The notes under the pieces were generated by a model, which made no database searches, had not been told where the DNA came from, and saw nothing but the letters and a program-made list of their open reading frames with translations. From NCBI GenBank assembly GCA_902806105.1, contig CADCVI010000040.1, positions 1 to 15,609 on the forward strand: DNA of 15,609 bases. The letters run 5' to 3'. Below, piece by piece: positions 1 to 8,590 of the stretch. Position 1 is the first letter of the stretch, and every line of letters begins with the position of its first letter. The DNA is from an uncultured Rubrobacteraceae bacterium. GTDB lineage: Bacteria; Actinomycetota; Rubrobacteria; Rubrobacterales; Rubrobacteraceae. The position numbers and the translations under genes were made by a program.

Positions 1-272
1 GCCTCGACGACGCGCGAGGCCAGGACCCCGCCCTCCGGCCGCTCGTCCGGCTCCATAATGACGAACGAGACGTCCGGGCTCCCCGGCTCGTCGGGCGGGA
101 CGGGGAACACCGGGGAGCCCGGGAGGGGACCGGCCAGGGAGAGGGCGATATGCGCGTCGGCGCGGGTGCCGACCACGACCATCAGGGCATCCCCGAGGTC
201 CTCCGCCAGGCCTGAAAGGCCCTGCAGCGGGGAGACGACGTCCGATACCCCCGACTCGTTGAGGATGGTCAA
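1..272 (-). CDS. Unrecognised protein, N-terminal part (runs off left edge)
   Basis: An open frame starts with TTG at 272 and stays open for 90 codons to the window edge. It begins MTILNESGVSDVVSPLQGLS and continues through a hydrophobic strand-like stretch DALMVVVGTRADAHIALSL and a proline-rich segment, then SFVIMEPDERPEGGVLASRV. The TTG is chosen because GGGAG lies five bases upstream (minus strand) and no ATG or GTG in the same frame lies close by. The reading frame uses GC-rich third positions and gives a balanced composition, unlike the arginine- and proline-rich opposite strand. It follows deoD by 65 nt in the same direction, with a hairpin between them, so it could be the last gene of the nucleoside operon or the start of a separate unit. 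I see no signal peptide or membrane segment. I do not recognise the family and assign no function. Confidence 0.55.
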   Translation of the reverse strand, partial: MTILNESGVSDVVSPLQGLSGLAEDLGDALMVVVGTRADAHIALSLAGPLPGSPVFPVPPDEPGSPDVSFVIMEPDERPEGGVLASRVVE

Positions 273-294
273 TATCTCTCCCTGGATAAATCTT

Positions 295-319
295 GCGGGC
301 CTTCCACGTGGCGGCCCGC
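295..319 (-). terminator. Hairpin between deoD and the downstream unknown gene
   Basis: Perfect 7-bp stem (GCGGGCC with GGCCCGC) closing an 11-nt loop that itself contains the palindrome CCACGTGG. It lies 18 bases after the deoD stop. Read on the minus strand it is followed by AAGATTTA, so the T tract is poor. It could be a weak terminator, an attenuator that lowers expression of the next gene, or an mRNA 3'-end stabiliser for deoD. Confidence 0.35.
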
Positions 320-337
320 CACCCGCTCCTTGAGGCC

Positions 338-1060
338 CTAGTTTAAGGCGTCCAGGGTCTCGAGCGCCAGCTCCATCATGTTGTCCACGGCGTCCTTGAG
401 GGAGGAGTCTTCGATCCGCTCGACGCCCTCGGCCGCGATGGTGTCCGAGACCGTGAGCAGGCACCCGGCCCTCACGCCCCGCATCGCCGCGAGGGTGAAG
501 ATCGCCGCGGCCTCCATCTCCACCGCGAGCACGCCGAGGGAGCTCCACAGCGCCTGCGGGTCCTCCTCGGGGTCGTAGAAGAGGTCCGTGCTCACGATCG
601 GGCCGAGGAAGCGGCGGCGCTCCGGCGAGATCTTCTCGGCAGCGTGGTAGGCCGCGTGTACGAGGTCGAAGTGGGCGGCGGGGGCGTACGGCACGCCCTC
701 GGTGATGCTGGAGACCGTGCCGTCCTGGGCGGTGGCGGCGGTCGCTATCACGAGGTCCCCGAGCGTCATCTCCGGGTGGTACCCGCCGCAGGTCCCGACC
801 CGGAGCAGGTTCTTCGCCCCGAGCTGCGTGAGCTCCTCCGTGACGATCGCCGCCGAGGGACACCCCATCCCCGTGGTCTGGACCGAGACGGGGTTGCCCT
901 TGTACGTACCCGTGTACCCGAGCATCCCCCTCTCCTGGGTAACGAGCTTCGCGCCCTCGAAGAAGTTCTCCGCGATGTACGTCGCCCGCCTCGGGTCCCC
1001 CGGCATCAACACGTTTTCGGCGAAATCTCCCGGCTCGGCCCGCACGTGAACAGGGCTCAT
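338..1060 (-). CDS. deoD: DeoD-type purine-nucleoside phosphorylase
   Basis: Cytoplasmic enzyme of the NP-I family. It splits purine (deoxy)nucleosides with phosphate into base and (deoxy)ribose 1-phosphate. At 240 aa it matches the usual length of hexameric DeoD. Visible family marks: AEPGDFAENVLMPGDP near residues 8-23 (phosphate-binding Gly/Asp-Pro), RGMLGYTGTYKG at 44-55, TTGMGCPSA at 62-70, LLRVGTCGG at 85-93 with the phosphate-binding Arg87, VEMEAAA at 180-186 (ribose contacts E181-M182-E183) and VSDT at 204-207 with the base-protonating Asp206. The Arg that pairs with this Asp in E. coli (R217) has no exact counterpart; R215, in a segment two residues longer than in E. coli, is the only nearby candidate. 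Purine specificity is therefore likely but not certain, and uridine-phosphorylase relatives share the fold. The ATG start has GGGAGG four bases upstream. It is downstream of pdp by 122 nt in the same direction. Confidence 0.9.
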   Translation of the reverse strand: MSPVHVRAEPGDFAENVLMPGDPRRATYIAENFFEGAKLVTQERGMLGYTGTYKGNPVSVQTTGMGCPSAAIVTEELTQLGAKNLLRVGTCGGYHPEMTLGDLVIATAATAQDGTVSSITEGVPYAPAAHFDLVHAAYHAAEKISPERRRFLGPIVSTDLFYDPEEDPQALWSSLGVLAVEMEAAAIFTLAAMRGVRAGCLLTVSDTIAAEGVERIEDSSLKDAVDNMMELALETLDALN

Positions 1061-1086
1061 AAGCCTCCCTTCGATCGGCGCTCGTC

Positions 1087-1102
1087 GGCTCGTCGGCGAG
1101 CC
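1087..1102 (-). other. Stem-loop in the pdp-deoD spacer
   Basis: GGCTCG and CGAGCC form a 6-bp GC-rich stem around a 4-nt loop, about 27 bases upstream of the deoD start. No T tract follows on either strand, so an intrinsic terminator is unlikely. It may be an mRNA processing or stabilising element between pdp and deoD, or chance in GC-rich DNA. The rest of the 122-nt spacer shows no gene. Confidence 0.25.
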
Positions 1103-1182
1103 GCCCCCTGGATTCGAAACCCCGGGCCCTTATTACTCCTACCGCCAACCCTGCTGACGGGTCGAGCTGCCGACAAGCTTCT

Positions 1183-2478
1183 TCACAAGCTCTCAAGGAT
1201 AACAGGGGGGCGTTGCGCGGGCTCGTCCGAGATCTTCAGGGAGTCCAGGATGAGCCCCTCCGCCGTTCCGGCGTTGCGCGAGCCGTAGATCCGGGCCACC
1301 GGCTGGCCTTCTTCGACCTCATCTCCGGTCTTGACCAGGACCTCGACCCCGACGCCCGGGTCCACCACGTCTCCCTTCTTCTCCCTCCCCGCCCCGAGGG
1401 CCAGGGCGGCCCGCCCCGCGCCGAGCGCCCCGAGCCCCGCGACGTGCCCGGAGCTGGGGGCCGCGACCTCACGGACCTCCTCCGAGACAGGCATTTCCTC
1501 CAGGGCCTGTACGTCGCCTCCCTGCGCCGCGACAAACTCGCGGAGCTTCTCGAAAGCGGCGCCGGAGGAGAGGGCGCGTTCCACGGCCGCCTCCGCCTCC
1601 TCGATCCCCTTGAGCTCCAGCAGCCTGACCGCCACGGCGCGGGCCATGACGGAGAGGTCCTCGGGGGCCTCGTCGTTTCTCAGGAAGCGAACGCTCTCCC
1701 GGACCTCCAGCGCGTTGCCGATGGCGGACCCGAGCGGCTCGTCCATGTCTGTTATAAGGGCCGATGCCCTGATGCCCGAGTCGTTGCTCAGGCGGACGAG
1801 GAGGCTCGCGAGCTCGCGGGCCTCCTCCAGACCCTTCATGAACGCTCCCGAGCCCTGCTTCACGTCGTAGAGGAGGTGGCCCGCGCCGGTGGCCGCCTTC
1901 TTGGAGACGATGGAGGAGCCGATGAGGGGGAGGGAGTCGACGGTGCCGGTCGTGTCGCGCAGGGCGTAGATCGCCTTGTCCGCCGGCGCGACCTCCCCGG
2001 CCTCCGCTATGGCGAGGCCTACGCTCTCGACCTGGCGGCGGAACCGCTCCTCGGAGAGGGCGACGGAGAAGCCCGGGATCGCCTCCAGCTTGTCGACCGT
2101 CCCGCCGGTCGTGCCGAGCCCGCGGCCCGAGAGCTTGGCGACCGGTGCCCCGCAGGCCGCGACGATGGGGAGGGAGGTCAGGGAGATCTTGTCTCCCACC
2201 CCGCCGGTCGAGTGCTTGTCCACGCACCCCGGGAAGGAGTAGCGCTCCCCGGACCTGGCCATCGCCGTCGTGAGCGCCAGCGTCTCCTCGTAGCCCATCC
2301 CCCGGATAAAGATCGCCATCAGGAGCGCCGACATCTGATAATCCGGTATCTCACCCTCCGTGTAGCCCTCGACCACCTCCCTGATGAGCTCCCCGGGGAG
2401 CTCCCCGCCCCTCTTCTTGAGCTCTATGGCCTCAAGCACCACGCTCCCCGAACGGGTCGTCCCTTTCCTACCGCTCAT
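1183..2478 (-). CDS. pdp: Pyrimidine-nucleoside (thymidine) phosphorylase
   Basis: Glycosyltransferase family 3 nucleoside phosphorylase: thymidine/uridine/deoxyuridine plus phosphate gives the base and (deoxy)ribose 1-phosphate. The 431-aa length fits Pdp/DeoA. Seen in order: N-terminal helical alpha domain with GYTEGEIPDYQMSALLMAI (38-56), the phosphate-binding loop VDKHSTGGVGDK (86-97), KLSGRGLGTTGGTVDKLEAI (115-134), the pyrimidine-binding ALRDTTGTV (172-180, Arg174) and LIGSSIVSKK (185-194, Ser189 and Lys193, matching R171/S186/K190 of E. coli thymidine phosphorylase at a constant offset), then the C-terminal domain with LGAGREKKGD. The start is the ATG at 2478 because GGAGGAGGT sits five bases upstream; a longer frame from 2523 adds 15 residues with no homology or ribosome site. 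The close match to Bacillus Pdp suggests broad pyrimidine specificity, though DeoA-type is possible. It sits 216 nt after deoB, same strand. Confidence 0.93.
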   Translation of the reverse strand: MSGRKGTTRSGSVVLEAIELKKRGGELPGELIREVVEGYTEGEIPDYQMSALLMAIFIRGMGYEETLALTTAMARSGERYSFPGCVDKHSTGGVGDKISLTSLPIVAACGAPVAKLSGRGLGTTGGTVDKLEAIPGFSVALSEERFRRQVESVGLAIAEAGEVAPADKAIYALRDTTGTVDSLPLIGSSIVSKKAATGAGHLLYDVKQGSGAFMKGLEEARELASLLVRLSNDSGIRASALITDMDEPLGSAIGNALEVRESVRFLRNDEAPEDLSVMARAVAVRLLELKGIEEAEAAVERALSSGAAFEKLREFVAAQGGDVQALEEMPVSEEVREVAAPSSGHVAGLGALGAGRAALALGAGREKKGDVVDPGVGVEVLVKTGDEVEEGQPVARIYGSRNAGTAEGLILDSLKISDEPAQRPPVILESL

Positions 2479-2694
2479 GCCGTACCTCCTCCGTCCGACC
2501 GTCACGGTCCACGCGGCCCGCAAGCCTAATCCGTACCTCCGCCGGGCCTCCGGCCATCCCGCAGAGCACCGGGTCAGGAGGACGACTCCCTTCGAAGATC
2601 CTCACGCTTTCGATGCGGGCCCCCTTGCTGGTCGTCGTTCGGGTGTCGCCGATGGGCCTCGCCCGTTCCGCGGTCCCCTCTCCGCTCTACACGA

Positions 2695-3870
2695 CTACCC
2701 CAGGAAACTCTTCCCTGGCAACCCGTCCCGCTCTACCCCTAGCCACGCCGCCACGGTCGCGCCCACGTCCGAGAAGCCGTCCCTGATGCCCAGGGGACGC
2801 CCTCCGCCGGACGCGCCTCCCACGACGAGGAGCGGGACACGCTCCCTGGTGTGGTCGGTGCCTCTGAAGGTAGGGTCGTTGCCGTGGTCGGCGGTGATGA
2901 TGAGCAGGTCGTCCCCGGAGAGGGCCGCGAGCAGCTCGGGCAGCCGGGCGTCGAAGGAGGCCAGGTTCCCGGCCATGCCCGGCGCGTCTCGGCGGTGGCC
3001 GTACTTCGCGTCGAAGTCGACGAGGTTGGCGAAGACGAGGCCGGACTCTACCTTCGTCAGGGCTTCGAGGACGGCGTCGACCTTCGCGGCGTCGTCGGGC
3101 TGGCCGGGGAGGTGGCTCGTGATGCCGCGCCCGTCGAAGATGTCGCGGATCTTGCCGACCGCGACAACCTCGTGGCCCGCGTTTTCTATGAGGTCCAGGT
3201 AAGTGTCGCGGGGCGGGGTGATCCCGTAGTCGTGGCGGTTCTCGTTCTCGCGTTCGTAGGCGCCGGGGCTCCCGTGGAACGGGCGCGCTATGACGCGTTC
3301 GACGAGAATACGGCCCTCCCCGATGAGCATCCTGTGCGCCTTCTCGCAGGCGTCGTAGAGCTCTTGCAACGGGATCACGCCGGTGTGCGCCGCGATCTGG
3401 AAGACCGAGTCGGCGGAGGTGTAGACGATCCAGGCCCCCGTCTCCTCCTGCTCGGGCCCGAGCTTCTCTATGACCTCCGTCCCGGAGGCCGGCTCGTTGC
3501 CTATCACCCCGCGCCCGGTCTCCTCCTCGAAGCGAGAGAGGATCTCCCGGGGGAACCCATCCGGGTAAGTCGGCAACGGGTCTTCCACGACTATTCCCAT
3601 CATCTCCCAGTGGCCGGCGAGGGTCGCCTTGGCCGCCGAACGCTCCTCCATGAGGCCGTGGGCGGCCCGTGGGGCCTCTACCGGCGGGACGCCCTCGGCC
3701 TCGACGACGTTGCCGAGCCCAAGCTCCGCGAGGTTCGGCACCCCCAAGCCGCCGACCGCCCGGGCGGTGTTGCCGAGCGTGTTCGAGCCCTCGTCGCCGA
3801 ACGCCGCGGCGTCGGGTGCGCCGCCCGCGCCCACGCCGTCGAGCACCAGGATCACGGCCCTCCGGCCCAT
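2695..3870 (-). CDS. deoB: Phosphopentomutase
   Basis: Interconverts (deoxy)ribose 1-phosphate and 5-phosphate, linking the two phosphorylases to central metabolism. It belongs to the alkaline-phosphatase-like, di-manganese superfamily. At 391 aa it has the usual prokaryotic length. With numbering from the ATG, the expected metal ligands are visible: Asp11 in LDGVG, Asp287 and His292 in VDFDAKYGH, Asp328-His329 in ITADHGND and His340 in TDHTRE. They match the known Bacillus cereus enzyme ligands at near-constant offset. The phosphorylated threonine would be Thr83 in KATLAGHWE; most homologues I recall read KDTxxGHWE, so Asp to Ala beside it is unusual. TSADSVFQIA is also typical. I choose the ATG at 3870 rather than the preceding GTG (3873) because GGGAGG is then five bases away. 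First gene of the minus-strand nucleoside cluster; a TATGAT box lies about 70 bases upstream. Confidence 0.95.
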   Translation of the reverse strand: MGRRAVILVLDGVGAGGAPDAAAFGDEGSNTLGNTARAVGGLGVPNLAELGLGNVVEAEGVPPVEAPRAAHGLMEERSAAKATLAGHWEMMGIVVEDPLPTYPDGFPREILSRFEEETGRGVIGNEPASGTEVIEKLGPEQEETGAWIVYTSADSVFQIAAHTGVIPLQELYDACEKAHRMLIGEGRILVERVIARPFHGSPGAYERENENRHDYGITPPRDTYLDLIENAGHEVVAVGKIRDIFDGRGITSHLPGQPDDAAKVDAVLEALTKVESGLVFANLVDFDAKYGHRRDAPGMAGNLASFDARLPELLAALSGDDLLIITADHGNDPTFRGTDHTRERVPLLVVGGASGGGRPLGIRDGFSDVGATVAAWLGVERDGLPGKSFLG

Positions 3871-3941
3871 CACGCCCTCCCGCTTCGATCCCGCCGCGCT
3901 TGAGTGACGCGCCGGAATGGACGATTACTAGTCAGGGAACA

Positions 3942-3947
3942 ATCATA
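3942..3947 (-). promoter_or_regulatory. Candidate -10 box for the deoB-pdp-deoD cluster
   Basis: TATGAT on the minus strand differs from the consensus TATAAT at one base and lies in an AT-rich island (about 3918-3958) that stands out in this GC-rich DNA. It would give a leader of roughly 65 nt before deoB. No good TTGACA-like element is seen 16-18 bases upstream (GTGCGG at best), so an activator or another sigma factor may be needed. A second box, TAGTAA, lies slightly downstream. Confidence 0.4.
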
Positions 3948-3985
3948 GAATAGAATGCGGGACCCGCACCGGCGCGGTTCTCCCG

Positions 3986-4179
3986 GAGGGCGAGGGCATA
4001 ACCGTCGCCATCGTCGCGGTGGCCCGGAGCCTCGGTCCGGGCGTGGTGGCGGAGGGCATCGAGACTCGCGAGCAGCTCGAAAAGCTGCGCGCCCTGGGTT
4101 GCGGGTACGGCCAGGGCTACCTCCTCGCGAGGCCCCCCTGCCATCCAGCGAGCTTGGCTCCATGCTCGCGACGCCCTGA
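3986..4179 (+). pseudogene. Remnant of an EAL-domain protein (C-terminal part, frameshifted)
   Basis: The frame starting at 3986 reads EGEGITVAIVAVARSLGPG, then VVAEGIETREQLEKLRALG (4043-4099), then CGYGQGYLLARP. This is the C-terminal third of the EAL domain (cyclic-di-GMP phosphodiesterase family), whose consensus there is VVAEGVET...LGCDxxQGYLxxRPLP. Directly after ARP, at a run of six C (4133-4138), homology passes to another frame: LPSSELGSMLATP with stop TGA at 4177-4179. That is the ending expected for an intact domain, so an indel in the C run broke the gene. Upstream the frame meets a stop at 3929-3931 and has no usable start; the catalytic EAL motif and all N-terminal domains are missing. 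It is headless and frameshifted, hence a decayed fragment. It lies back to back with deoB, opposite strand, and its left edge abuts the deoB promoter area. Confidence 0.75.
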
Positions 4180-4239
4180 GTACCGCGCTCGCTAGAGCCG
4201 TCGGGGTTGCGAAGCATGCCGGACGGGCAAGTAGGTGGC

Positions 4240-4728
4240 ATGTTGCGAAAGGGCGGAAAATGCGTGCGCGGGGCCGTGGCGGGCGATGCCGAGGCGATTT
4301 ACGGTCTCGCCGGCGAGCTGGCGGAGACGCTAGGGGAGGCGCCCCCGGCCTACCCGGCCTTTCGCAGGCGCCTACTCGAGCTGCTTGAAGAGCCCCGGGC
4401 GCGGGTCCTGGTCGTGGAGGGTGAGGGAAAGATGCTGGGAGCCGCCTCGCTCTGGGTCAAGCCGGACCTCGCCCACGGCGACGTCGTAGTGGAGGTGCCG
4501 ATGCTCGTGGTTTCGAGGGACGCGCGCCGCCGGGGTATCGGGAGGCTCCTGGTCGATGAGATCAGGGGTATCGCCGCCGACGAAGCCGCTACCCTCGTCG
4601 AGCTTATCGCTACGTCCGACAACGGCAACGCCCGCGCCTTCTACCGCTCCCTGGGCTTCGTGGAGACCGACCACGTCTCCCTGGAGTTTGTCGGGGACAT
4701 GGAGGACCCGCCCGACCCGGAGGAGTAG
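4240..4728 (+). CDS. GNAT-family N-acetyltransferase
   Basis: A 162-aa single-domain acetyl-CoA-dependent N-acetyltransferase, probably cytoplasmic. Motif A is VEVPMLVVSRDARRRGIGRL, with the acetyl-CoA pyrophosphate loop RRRGIG at about residues 96-101. Motif B is NARAFYRSLGFVETDHVSLEF at 130-150, which usually covers the acetyl-CoA-contacting Tyr. The N-terminal part, RGAVAGDAEAIYGLAGELAE, is the usual first strand and helix. Substrate unknown; it could be a small molecule, antibiotic-like amine or a protein N-terminus. Start is uncertain: in-frame TTG 4207, ATG 4216, ATG 4240 and GTG 4264 all exist. I prefer ATG 4240 (AGTAGG four bases upstream) because residues before it have no GNAT counterpart. 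Its stop lies nine bases from the stop of the converging membrane-protein gene, with no visible terminator between. Confidence 0.85.
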   Translation: MLRKGGKCVRGAVAGDAEAIYGLAGELAETLGEAPPAYPAFRRRLLELLEEPRARVLVVEGEGKMLGAASLWVKPDLAHGDVVVEVPMLVVSRDARRRGIGRLLVDEIRGIAADEAATLVELIATSDNGNARAFYRSLGFVETDHVSLEFVGDMEDPPDPEE

Positions 4729-4737
4729 GGTTCCCGG

Positions 4738-5283
4738 TCAGGCCGAGAAGACGGCCCCCGCGGCGAACAGCAGCAGCCCGCCGACGATCAGGCAAGAAAG
4801 GAACGCCCTCCCGAACGTGATCTCCTGCACCCTGGCGAGCCCGACCGCGAGCAGCAGCACGCCGGCGTAGGTCCCCCCGACCCACCTCAGCCCAGGCACG
4901 ACCGTCAGCGGCCACAGGAACCCGAGAGGATAAGCCAGCACCCGCCAGGTGACGACGTACCCGAACCTCCCGCCCAGCGCGGCGAGGTGATAGGGGGCGG
5001 CGAGCACGAGCGAGAGCGGCAGCGGCAGGACGAGCGCCAGGAGCGCGGGATAGACCCCTCCGAAGAGGAGCCAGACGATGGCCCCCAGGATGCCGGAGAA
5101 GACGAGAAAGAGCGCCGGTGCCCTCGGGTCGGGGACCCTCGGCAGGAGCTCGAAGAAGCGCAAGGGGTGGACGAGGAGGCGGCCCAGGAGCTTCAAGTAG
5201 CTGGAGAAGGGCCGCGAGACGTCCCAGTCCGTCGCCCCGCCCCTGATCGTATCCCGATTGTAGCCGCGCTTTGCCACCCTCAC
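4738..5283 (-). CDS. YIP1-like integral membrane protein
   Basis: A 181-aa protein with about five hydrophobic segments (roughly residues 56-74, 78-98, 108-128, 136-150 and 158-180) after an amphipathic N-terminus SSYLKLLGRLLVHPLRFFELLPR. That N-terminal pattern, followed by a short hydrophilic turn and packed helices ending LARVQEITFGRAFLSCLIVGG, resembles bacterial YIP1-domain proteins. Their biochemical role is unknown; they are thought to be membrane proteins of about this size. No start codon has a ribosome site. GTG 5283 is the longest start, but the -10 box TATACT (5289-5284) would place transcription start at about 5277, exactly on a second in-frame GTG, which suggests a leaderless message and a protein two residues shorter. 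Divergent from acnA, convergent with the acetyltransferase gene. Confidence 0.7.
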   Translation of the reverse strand: MRVAKRGYNRDTIRGGATDWDVSRPFSSYLKLLGRLLVHPLRFFELLPRVPDPRAPALFLVFSGILGAIVWLLFGGVYPALLALVLPLPLSLVLAAPYHLAALGGRFGYVVTWRVLAYPLGFLWPLTVVPGLRWVGGTYAGVLLLAVGLARVQEITFGRAFLSCLIVGGLLLFAAGAVFSA

Positions 5284-5289
5284 AGTATA
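5284..5289 (-). promoter_or_regulatory. Candidate -10 box of the YIP1-like gene
   Basis: TATACT on the minus strand (five of six to TATAAT), directly before the longest GTG start. Normal spacing puts the first transcribed base at about 5277, the G of an in-frame GTG. No recognisable -35 box is seen at 17 bases (CAGCCG). Confidence 0.4.
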
Positions 5290-5309
5290 GAACCGCTGTC
5301 CCGGCGCGG

Positions 5310-5336
5310 CTGACGACCCCCAGTATCCGTTATACT
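5310..5336 (+). promoter_or_regulatory. Candidate acnA promoter
   Basis: -10 box TATACT at 5331-5336 and a partial -35 CTGACG at 5310-5315 (four of six to TTGACA), with a short 15-base spacer. Transcription would start near 5343, leaving a leader of about 43 nt with AGAGAGG eight bases before the ATG. No operator or riboswitch structure stands out in the leader. The same TATACT hexamer serves the divergent gene 42 bases away. Confidence 0.45.
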
Positions 5337-5385
5337 TGAGGACAGGTTTTGGCCTTTTCCAAGGGATCGAAGAGAGGTACCGCAG

Positions 5386-8352
<2,967 letters not shown>

Positions 8353-8385
8353 AAAACCAGCGCGGCGGTACGGGGACGACCCCTC

Positions 8386-8416
8386 CGGGCGTCGGGGCCA
8401 TCGGCCCCGGCGCCCG
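8386..8416 (+). terminator. Strong hairpin after acnA
   Basis: A 14-bp stem (one T-G wobble, the rest Watson-Crick) with loop ATC: left arm 8386-8399, right arm 8403-8416. It lies 33 bases after the acnA stop. No T tract follows (CACCGTCTTGACC), so it is a GC-type hairpin, acting as terminator, 3'-end stabiliser, or both. It directly precedes the next candidate promoter. Confidence 0.6.
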
Positions 8417-8423
8417 CACCGTC

Positions 8424-8452
8424 TTGACCCCGAACCCGAACCCGTTTACCTT
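8424..8452 (+). promoter_or_regulatory. Candidate promoter of the dehydrogenase cluster
   Basis: -35 TTGACC (five of six) at 8424-8429, a 17-base spacer, then -10 TACCTT (three of six, keeping T1, A2 and T6) at 8447-8452. Position right after the acnA hairpin and about 30 bases before the leader ORF supports it; the -10 match is weak. The spacer contains a CCGAA/CCCGAA/CCCG direct repeat. Confidence 0.4.
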
Positions 8453-8488
8453 CGTACCACTCAGGGTGTGCGAGGGAGAGGGGACTAG

Positions 8489-8584
8489 ATGTTTTTCGTG
8501 ATCGGAGAGAAGGACAGGCTGCGAGTTTCGCGCGCGGGGCTTCGAGGCCCCGGACGCGCCGTGCGCGCCGGATTCGAGCGGTAA
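8489..8584 (+). CDS. Possible 31-residue leader peptide
   Basis: ATG at 8489 has a good ribosome site (GGAGAGGGG, five bases spacing) and opens a 31-codon frame beginning MFFVIGEKDRLRVS and ending TAA at 8582-8584. This is six bases before the GTG of the hydroxyacid dehydrogenase, which has no clear ribosome site of its own, so translation may be coupled. The tail is arginine- and glycine-rich. A hairpin GGGGCT-TCGA-GGCCCC (8536-8551) lies inside the frame, with further GC-rich pairing around 8554-8566, so ribosome position could alter folding upstream of the dehydrogenase. I do not recognise the peptide. It may instead be an unselected frame. Confidence 0.4.
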   Translation: MFFVIGEKDRLRVSRAGLRGPGRAVRAGFER

Positions 8585-8590
8585 GTCGCC

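Noticed and set aside
1108..1128. GGATTCGAAACC resembling a tRNA T-loop.
   Set aside because: The flanking bases do not pair into a T stem and no other tRNA arms are seen nearby.
2541..2554. GCCGG-GCCT-CCGGC hairpin between deoB and pdp.
   Set aside because: Only five base pairs and no T run; such small GC stems are common here.
2468..2605. A 45-codon minus-strand frame (GTG at 2605) between deoB and pdp, whose stop overlaps the pdp start.
   Set aside because: No ribosome site, arginine-rich composition and no recognisable motif; GC-rich DNA gives such open frames by chance.
2851..3903. Long open frame on the plus strand opposite deoB.
   Set aside because: It is a mirror of the deoB coding strand; deoB has full family motifs and the opposite frame has none.
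3870..4241. 123-codon minus-strand frame over the deoB upstream region.
   Set aside because: Arginine/proline-rich, no ribosome site; it is the antisense of the EAL remnant, which shows true homology.
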